DNA from: Ignavibacteriaceae bacterium
GTDB taxonomy: Bacteria > Bacteroidota > Ignavibacteria > Ignavibacteriales > Ignavibacteriaceae
DNA length: 50,250 bases
Reading direction: 5' to 3'
NCBI GenBank assembly: GCA_013042995.1
Contig: JABDPB010000052.1
Location: 1-50,250, forward strand
Position 1 is the stretch's first letter, and each line of letters opens with the position of its first letter. Positions 45,320 to 50,250 of the stretch are shown here, one piece after another. The notes under the pieces were generated by a model. It saw only the letters and a program-made list of their open reading frames with translations. It searched no databases and was not told the origin of the DNA. Position numbers and translations under genes: made by a program.

Positions 45320-45348
45320 GTTAAATGATGGTAAAGAAGGAAAGTCAA
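45320..45348 (-). promoter_or_regulatory. Candidate promoter for dapF
   Basis: On the minus strand TTGACT (45343-45348) and TTTAAC (45320-45325) are 17 nt apart, just after the TM2 terminator and 51 bp before the dapF start. The -35 is good and the -10 is poor. Confidence 0.35.
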
Positions 45349-45351
45349 ATA

Positions 45352-45384
45352 TTAAGAGAAAGCTGTCTGAACAGACAGCTCTCT
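45352..45384 (-). terminator. Hairpin terminator after the TM2 gene
   Basis: AGCTGTCTG (45361-45369) and CAGACAGCT (45372-45380) form a perfect 9-bp stem with a 2-nt apex (extra bases open the loop in practice). On the minus strand it is followed by the T-rich TTTCTCTTAATATTTG. It lies 12 bp after the TM2 stop and ahead of dapF. Confidence 0.75.
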
Positions 45385-45392
45385 GAATTTAT

Positions 45393-45752
45393 TTACGGTG
45401 AAGATAAATTTCTCATCATTGATGCAACTTGCTGTGCTTGTTTTGTATTATATTCAAAGGCAAGTTTTTTATGATTTACGATATCAACAATAGTTCCAAT
45501 TAAGCACAATCCTGCAGTGAAGAAATATAATATTCCCATGCCCACTTGATTGATAACGAACCTTTGAATACCCGCAATTCCAAGCAAACCAACAACAGCA
45601 AAAATCAATAAATTACTCGGATCTTTTCTTCTTGCCATATAAGCCATTGCAAATTGCTGTGCCTCTTTATCATTCATATCCTTTATGAGTTCTTGCACGT
45701 AAGCCATTTCATCACCTTCGAGAGTTGGCATTAGTTGTAAGACATTTGGCAT
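45393..45752 (-). CDS. TM2 domain protein
   Basis: A 119-residue protein with an N-terminal soluble helix rich in acidic residues and a TM2 domain (two helices joined by a short turn). The second half has LLGIAGIQRFVINQVGMGIL and LCLIGTIVDIVN, the usual GxxRFY-like and GxxDxxN patterns. TM2 proteins are thought to act as small membrane partners. Its start lies inside the 3' end of the DUF2752 gene (22-bp overlap), so the pair is co-translated. Confidence 0.9.
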   Translation of the reverse strand: MPNVLQLMPTLEGDEMAYVQELIKDMNDKEAQQFAMAYMARRKDPSNLLIFAVVGLLGIAGIQRFVINQVGMGILYFFTAGLCLIGTIVDIVNHKKLAFEYNTKQAQQVASMMRNLSSP

Positions 45753-46096
45753 TGTCTCCTCCGATTATTTTTTATGAGTGAAATTATTCTTGTTACAATT
45801 ACTACGAAAGCAATAATTCCTAAAGGGTGTGAGTAAATTGATGCTTCCAAATTTCCTTTAAACAAAAATGAAATTGAATTTCCTAATCCGCACCCAGGAC
45901 AGAAATCAAAACCTAAATTTGAAATTGGACAAATGGTAAAATGTGATAATTCTGGAGAATTAATGAAAATCAAATAAAGCAACCCAGATATCCAAATGAA
46001 AGCTTCCAATCCAATCAGTTTCCAGACTTTTGTCATGGATGACATTAACTTTGTAATTGATTTTCGAAAAAAATTGGTTGTATTTACTTCCATCAC
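45731..46096 (-). CDS. DUF2752 family membrane protein
   Basis: A 121-residue protein with about three hydrophobic segments and the family's conserved cysteine cluster FTICPISNLGFDFCPGCGLG. That segment is the DUF2752 hallmark. Its function is not established. It overlaps the TM2 gene, and this pairing recurs in Bacteroidota in my recollection. Confidence 0.88.
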   Translation of the reverse strand: MMEVNTTNFFRKSITKLMSSMTKVWKLIGLEAFIWISGLLYLIFINSPELSHFTICPISNLGFDFCPGCGLGNSISFLFKGNLEASIYSHPLGIIAFVVIVTRIISLIKNNRRRQCQMSYN

Positions 46097-46277
46097 TTTA
46101 GCATGCTATTTTATTACATTTATAAACAAAACATATTCAAACAGGCCTTTATTTTCAAATTAAGTCGGATGGAAGGAAGCAAATAATCGGTGAGCCACTT
46201 GTTTTCAGCGGTAAGAGTTTGAGCGAGATATTCAACTTAGAATAACAACTAATGAGATTTATTAAGTAAATCAATTT

Positions 46278-48503
46278 TTAATAAGTGGTATCTAATTTTT
46301 CTTTTAACTCCTCGTGTTTTTTCTTTGCTTTGGTTATCAGCTCTTTTATCTCCGGCTCATTTCTAACTGCATCTAAAAAGTAATCTCTTTGCATGGAAGG
46401 GTAACTAATATAGCCCAAATTAATTGATTTTCTTAATGCCCTTGCACATGCATCTGTTTTATTTAAAAGTCCAAAGATTCTGGCAATTTCGTACAAGTTT
46501 TCACTATCTGACGGGTTTTCCAATTCTCTTTTCAGATTATATTCGGCGGCTTTTTCTTTATTCCCATTTATAATCTCCACTATAGAACTTGCAAAATAAA
46601 ATTCTCCGATTTCGTTTTCAATATTTATCGTTCCCATCAGATATTTTTTTGCAAGTTCGTATTTACCAGCACGGAAAGCTACTTCACCCAAATGATTTAA
46701 AGTGAACGGACTATCCATATCCAGGTTAAATGTTTCCAAGATTTCATCGTATTCGCCTAAAAACATTCTAGTAATAACGGAAGATCGAAATCTTGGATTG
46801 TTTGGATCAATAGCAAGCGCAATTTCTGCTTCTTTTTTTGATTCTTCTAAAAATCCTACATAACGGTAGTGATAGCTTAGAGAAAAATGTAACCACGCAT
46901 CATTAGGATTAATTTCTAATGCACGCATTAATAGTTCGTGAGCTTCTTCGTGTCTGCCAACATCAGTATAAAACAATGCCAGGTTTGCTAGGGCCGGAAG
47001 TAGGTCACTCTTCAGCTCAAGTGCTTTCAGCATTGACTTTACAGCGATATCGTGCGCTTGCCTTGTTCCTTCTCCAACCTGTGACATTAGATGATTTCTG
47101 ATTCCGAGTTCCAGATACGTATGCGCATAATTTGAATCAAGTTTAACAGAGTTATTTAGCATTTCAATTGCGATTCTATTTCCCTCGACTGTATATGGAT
47201 ACGAAACCGCTTTTAAATAAAATTCGTAAGCAGCTGGATTTTGTGGAGTTTCCGGTTTCATTCGTTCTCGTTCTTCGTCAGAAAATTGTACTTTGAGCCC
47301 GTCAACAACTTTTTGAGATACTATATCTTGAAGCTCGAAAGCATTTTTATATTTTATCTGAATTGATTCTCTCCAGATAATATCTTCTGATTCAAGATCA
47401 ACTAATTCTATGTTAAGCCTGATTGTATCGTCTTCTTTCAAATAATTTCCTGCAAGAACAAAGTGAACGTTCAACTCGGAGCCAGCTTTTTGCAAATCAA
47501 CAATTTCATTTTGATACTTACGAATCGTACTTGATGGTCTTACCAGTACACTTTTAGAATAAGCCATCGAACCAATTATCTGATCGGCGAGAGCAAAACT
47601 TAAAAAATTTGTTTTAGGATCTTCTGCAATATTTGAAAATGGAAGCACTGCAAGTCTTTTAATTTCTTTTATTTCATCTTTGTTAATTAAAACATCTTCA
47701 GACACATTCCCTGATTCCAAATCACTAATTGTTTCTGCAACACTTAAGTAACGTTCATCACGATTTTTTTGTAATGCCCTCTGTATAATCTTTTTAATTG
47801 TCTGATCATTTTCATTTGTTTCGAAAGGCTCCGGCTCTTCATTCAATATTGAGTAAATAATTGCCTGGTCATAACTTCCTTTAAATGGAAGTTCGCCGGT
47901 TAGCATTTCGTAAAGTACAACTCCAAATGACCAAATGTCTGTTCGATGGTCAACTTCTACCCCTCTTGTCTGCTCAGGGGACATATATGCAACAGTGCCA
48001 AGTGTGGAGCCAGTTTTGGTTACCTCTGTACCACCATTAATTTTTGCAAGACCAAAATCCATTATTTTAATATTATTATCATTGGTAATCATTATGTTAC
48101 TGGATTTTATATCTCTGTGTACTATTCCTTTTTTATGCGCAAATTCTAATCCACCTGCAATCTGGAGAGAAATAGATTTGATATCTTCGTTTGAAAGCAA
48201 AGATGATTTGATTTTTTCCTTTAATTCAATCCCTTCAATAAATTCCATTACGATAAATATTTCGTTATCGGTTTCCTCAAATGCGTATATGTGAGCGATG
48301 TTAGGATGATTAATTGATGCCGCTGTTTGCGCTTCAATTTCAAATCTTTTACGATCCTCTTCACGAGCTGATAAGGAAGCTGGAAGAAATTTTATAGCTA
48401 CCTTACGCTTTAGTCTAGTATCCTCGGCTAGATATACAATACCCATTCCCCCTTCACCAAGTTTCTCTAATATTTCATAATGTAATAGCGTTTTTCCATT
48501 CAT
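46278..48503 (-). CDS. Serine/threonine protein kinase with FlgO/TolB-like and TPR regions
   Basis: The 741-residue protein has a complete Hanks-type kinase domain (about 8-270). It shows the G-loop GEGGMGIV (16-23), K38, HRDIKSSN with D131, DFG D149 and a T-rich activation segment (GTVAYMSPEQTRG). A region at about 285-395 (RLAVLPFSNIAEDPKTNFLSF and ADQIIGSM) resembles the FlgO/TolB-like domain. From about 420 it is TPR repeats. No transmembrane helix is visible, so it is probably cytosolic, and the non-kinase parts may read out protein or nucleotide partners. It follows the phosphatase gene by 60 bp on the same strand. Confidence 0.95.
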   Translation of the reverse strand: MNGKTLLHYEILEKLGEGGMGIVYLAEDTRLKRKVAIKFLPASLSAREEDRKRFEIEAQTAASINHPNIAHIYAFEETDNEIFIVMEFIEGIELKEKIKSSLLSNEDIKSISLQIAGGLEFAHKKGIVHRDIKSSNIMITNDNNIKIMDFGLAKINGGTEVTKTGSTLGTVAYMSPEQTRGVEVDHRTDIWSFGVVLYEMLTGELPFKGSYDQAIIYSILNEEPEPFETNENDQTIKKIIQRALQKNRDERYLSVAETISDLESGNVSEDVLINKDEIKEIKRLAVLPFSNIAEDPKTNFLSFALADQIIGSMAYSKSVLVRPSSTIRKYQNEIVDLQKAGSELNVHFVLAGNYLKEDDTIRLNIELVDLESEDIIWRESIQIKYKNAFELQDIVSQKVVDGLKVQFSDEERERMKPETPQNPAAYEFYLKAVSYPYTVEGNRIAIEMLNNSVKLDSNYAHTYLELGIRNHLMSQVGEGTRQAHDIAVKSMLKALELKSDLLPALANLALFYTDVGRHEEAHELLMRALEINPNDAWLHFSLSYHYRYVGFLEESKKEAEIALAIDPNNPRFRSSVITRMFLGEYDEILETFNLDMDSPFTLNHLGEVAFRAGKYELAKKYLMGTINIENEIGEFYFASSIVEIINGNKEKAAEYNLKRELENPSDSENLYEIARIFGLLNKTDACARALRKSINLGYISYPSMQRDYFLDAVRNEPEIKELITKAKKKHEELKEKLDTTY

Positions 48504-48563
48504 TGTTTTATAAGGGTATGAATTTCAGGATTAGTGAGTAAAAATTTATTGAGAGAAACGGAT

Positions 48564-49859
48564 TTATCCAACTCTTTTGATAATCATTAAAGTTATATCA
48601 TCAAATTGAGGTGTATTAGCAGAATGATTCTTCACTTCATTAATTATTATATCTGTTAATTCTTTTGCTGATGCTTTACGATTAGCATTAATAACTTCTA
48701 GTAACTTTTCTTCACTAAACACTTCATTCTTTTCATTCATTGCTTCAGTAACCCCATCAGTATAAATCACAATTAGCTCATTTGGTTCAATTCCTTTAAT
48801 TGCCTCCTCATATTCTGCAGATTCGAAACAGCCCAGCAACGTTCCCCCTGCGGTTAGAGTAAAAACATTTTCTCCGCTGATGTGTATCGGGGAATCGTGA
48901 CCGGCGTTACAATAAGTTACAATGTGTTTTGAAAAATCAAGAGTTCCAAAGAACAGAGTTGCAAACCGGTTAGAATCAGTGCTGTTAAAAAGAAGGAGGT
49001 TTGAATTTTTTACTATCTCAGATATACTTTTTTGAATAAATGCTTGTCCCCTTAAAGTTGCTTGTAAATTTGCCATTAACATTGCAGCAGATAATCCCTT
49101 GCCGGTAATATCACCTAAGCAAAAAGCTATTTTACCATCAGGCAATTTGATAAAATCAAAATAATCACCACCGACTTCTTTTGCAGGAATATTTATTGCA
49201 TATATGTCATAATCCTCAACAGATGGAATTTCCTTCGGAAGTATGTTCAATTGAATTTCCTTAGCTAGTCTTATCTCCTCTTCCATTTGCAATAGCGCTT
49301 GTTCCTGTTTAAGCAACCTTGCATTTTCAAGCACATGAGCGGATTGCGCGGCAATAATTGAAAGAAGCCGTTGATCATCGGTAGAAAATCCAGCTTCTGA
49401 TTTTTTGTTTACAACAGTTAACAGTCCAATCATACTACCCTTCAAAGATATTGGAACACTTAGCAAAGTATTAAAAGGCAAATCAATATCATCTATATAT
49501 TTGAAGCGATCATCTGACTTAATATCATTTACAAGAAGCGGTGCTTTATATTTTAACATCCAGCCGGTTAGTTGTGCATCAAATCTATAAGGTAGAATAT
49601 TTGCAGATACTTCCTGTTTTCTGATCATGGTTTGAAAAGGTTTTTCAGTATCCTGCTCTTCTAAAAGCATTACTGCTCCCTGCTCAACCCTTAAATGTTT
49701 AATACAGCGGTTAACAATTAGCTCAATAATTTTTTCTAGTGATTGGGTCGAAGTTATTGCTGTTGCAATATCATTTAGAATCGAAAGTTCTTCCACTGCA
49801 GATTTAAGTCGAAGATTTTCTTCCTGTAGTTTTATATGTTCTTTTTCAGAAGGTTCCAT
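48564..49859 (-). CDS. GAF domain SpoIIE/RsbU-type PP2C phosphatase
   Basis: A 431-residue protein with a short N-terminal helix, a GAF sensor (about 22-185) and a PPM-type phosphatase domain of the SpoIIE class (about 195-431). Metal and core motifs are LPKEIPSVEDYDIYAINIPA, EVGGDYFD, LGDITGKGLSAAM, YCNAGHDSP, IYTDGVTEA and FDDITLM. Such enzymes usually dephosphorylate STAS anti-anti-sigma factors, but no STAS gene is in the window. With the Ser/Thr kinase 60 bp downstream, it may form a kinase/phosphatase pair. Confidence 0.95.
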   Translation of the reverse strand: MEPSEKEHIKLQEENLRLKSAVEELSILNDIATAITSTQSLEKIIELIVNRCIKHLRVEQGAVMLLEEQDTEKPFQTMIRKQEVSANILPYRFDAQLTGWMLKYKAPLLVNDIKSDDRFKYIDDIDLPFNTLLSVPISLKGSMIGLLTVVNKKSEAGFSTDDQRLLSIIAAQSAHVLENARLLKQEQALLQMEEEIRLAKEIQLNILPKEIPSVEDYDIYAINIPAKEVGGDYFDFIKLPDGKIAFCLGDITGKGLSAAMLMANLQATLRGQAFIQKSISEIVKNSNLLLFNSTDSNRFATLFFGTLDFSKHIVTYCNAGHDSPIHISGENVFTLTAGGTLLGCFESAEYEEAIKGIEPNELIVIYTDGVTEAMNEKNEVFSEEKLLEVINANRKASAKELTDIIINEVKNHSANTPQFDDITLMIIKRVG

Positions 49860-49971
49860 TTAATACAACAATGAATATTTAAAATGTTTTAGAGATATTG
49901 ATGAAAAACGGATTGATGGTATTCCATCTGCAAAAATATTATTTAAAAAACTAACGGTAGGACATAAGAAG

Positions 49972-50250
49972 TGGAGGTGGCGGGAGTCGAACCCGCGTGA
50001 ATATGTTTAATTAAAGTAACTTACACCTCAATGATGACCAAACTGAATACCAGGAACTGCATTTCAATGAACTTTTTGTTTAATTGTTTATAAAATTTAG
50101 ATCCGCTAGTTTAACATCTTCTAACAATTACTTAGCTCTCACTTCTGACTAAAATTCTGAATGAATTTTGTATTTGATAGATATTTTTTACTAAAATTCT
50201 TATACCAATTCAACTAATAATAATTTTTATTTTATCTTATCCCACCTATC
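49972..50250 (-). ncRNA. ssrA: tmRNA, 3' portion (5' end beyond the window)
   Basis: The minus-strand sequence ends with the T-arm and acceptor CGCGGGTTCGACTCCCGCC followed by ACCTCCA, the typical 3' end of tmRNA. The 3' CCA is not encoded; CTT follows instead, so it is added later. The anticodon arm expected of a tRNA is absent upstream. In its place runs a long AT-rich region with an AAAATTC/GAATTTT hairpin. The resume codon and tag are not seen in 279 nt, so they must lie farther right. The molecule rescues stalled ribosomes with SmpB. Confidence 0.85.

Noticed and set aside
47935..48294. 119-codon plus-strand ORF
   Set aside because: Antisense to the kinase domain, which has all its motifs in the minus frame.
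49972..50060. A tRNA gene on the minus strand
   Set aside because: The T-arm and acceptor match, but no anticodon or D-arm follows at tRNA distance, and the 3' end fits tmRNA.
1..50250. CRISPR arrays, insertion sequences, prophage genes, riboswitches
   Set aside because: No regularly spaced repeats, transposase or integrase motifs, or recognised riboswitch cores were seen on either strand.

Overview
This AT-rich window (roughly two-thirds A+T by eye) looks like a chromosomal segment from the Ignavibacteria/Ignavibacteriales group near Bacteroidota and Chlorobi. The best evidence is two exported proteins with type IX secretion (T9SS) C-terminal sorting domains. One has the motif QNYPNPFNPTT near the left edge, the other has DPFPNPFVPAT near 11.9 kb. 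The TM2, DUF2752, SurE, PhzF and LysM genes and the wide use of TTG starts fit this. I saw no insertion sequences, phage genes, CRISPR arrays or tRNAs. The region is mostly housekeeping and envelope genes, and most lie on the minus strand.

Layout. 1-5.5 kb: an exported AGE-family epimerase-like enzyme (cut by the left edge), a stand-alone class III nucleotidyl cyclase, a candidate 39-residue membrane protein, a MarR regulator divergent from a zinc-ribbon protein, and a lipoprotein overlapping a DUF1028/TPR protein. 5.6-10.5 kb: a TSUP transporter, uvrA, a YigZ-family protein and a second MarR paralogue with a palindrome in its promoter. 10.5-22.1 kb: a long minus-strand series with an unknown protein, O-methyltransferase, T9SS subtilase, lepB, lepA, Ppx/GppA, GT9 glycosyltransferase, a small membrane protein, deoxynucleoside kinase, folK, folB, EamA transporter and pgeF. 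22.2-26.7 kb (plus strand): surE, PhzF, a VWA membrane protein and a ComF-like protein. 26.7-31.9 kb: argS, rsfS, a LytR_C protein, an exported beta-rich protein, a glutamine amidotransferase, RidA and mazG.

31.9-46.1 kb is a minus-strand block: phoH, a LysM protein and coiled-coil lipoprotein pair with its own promoter and terminator, radC, an LpoA-like binding protein, a TPR protein, guaA, the run efp-accB-accC-gcvH closed by a strong terminator, a membrane-anchored TPR protein, a PHP hydrolase, dapF, and a TM2/DUF2752 pair. 46.3-49.9 kb: a Ser/Thr kinase with FlgO/TolB-like and TPR regions follows a GAF-SpoIIE phosphatase. The right edge holds the 3' part of a tmRNA gene on the minus strand.

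The most notable observations are these. lepB and folK appear to start at AUC and AUA, each exactly 6 nt after a GAGGA Shine-Dalgarno sequence. The phosphatase and kinase are adjacent on one strand. The lipoprotein/LysM pair looks like an envelope tether. A possible tiny membrane protein sits just before a terminator-like hairpin. A 27-bp palindrome lies in frame inside a T9SS sorting domain. I did not find an obviously new multi-gene defence or metabolic system.
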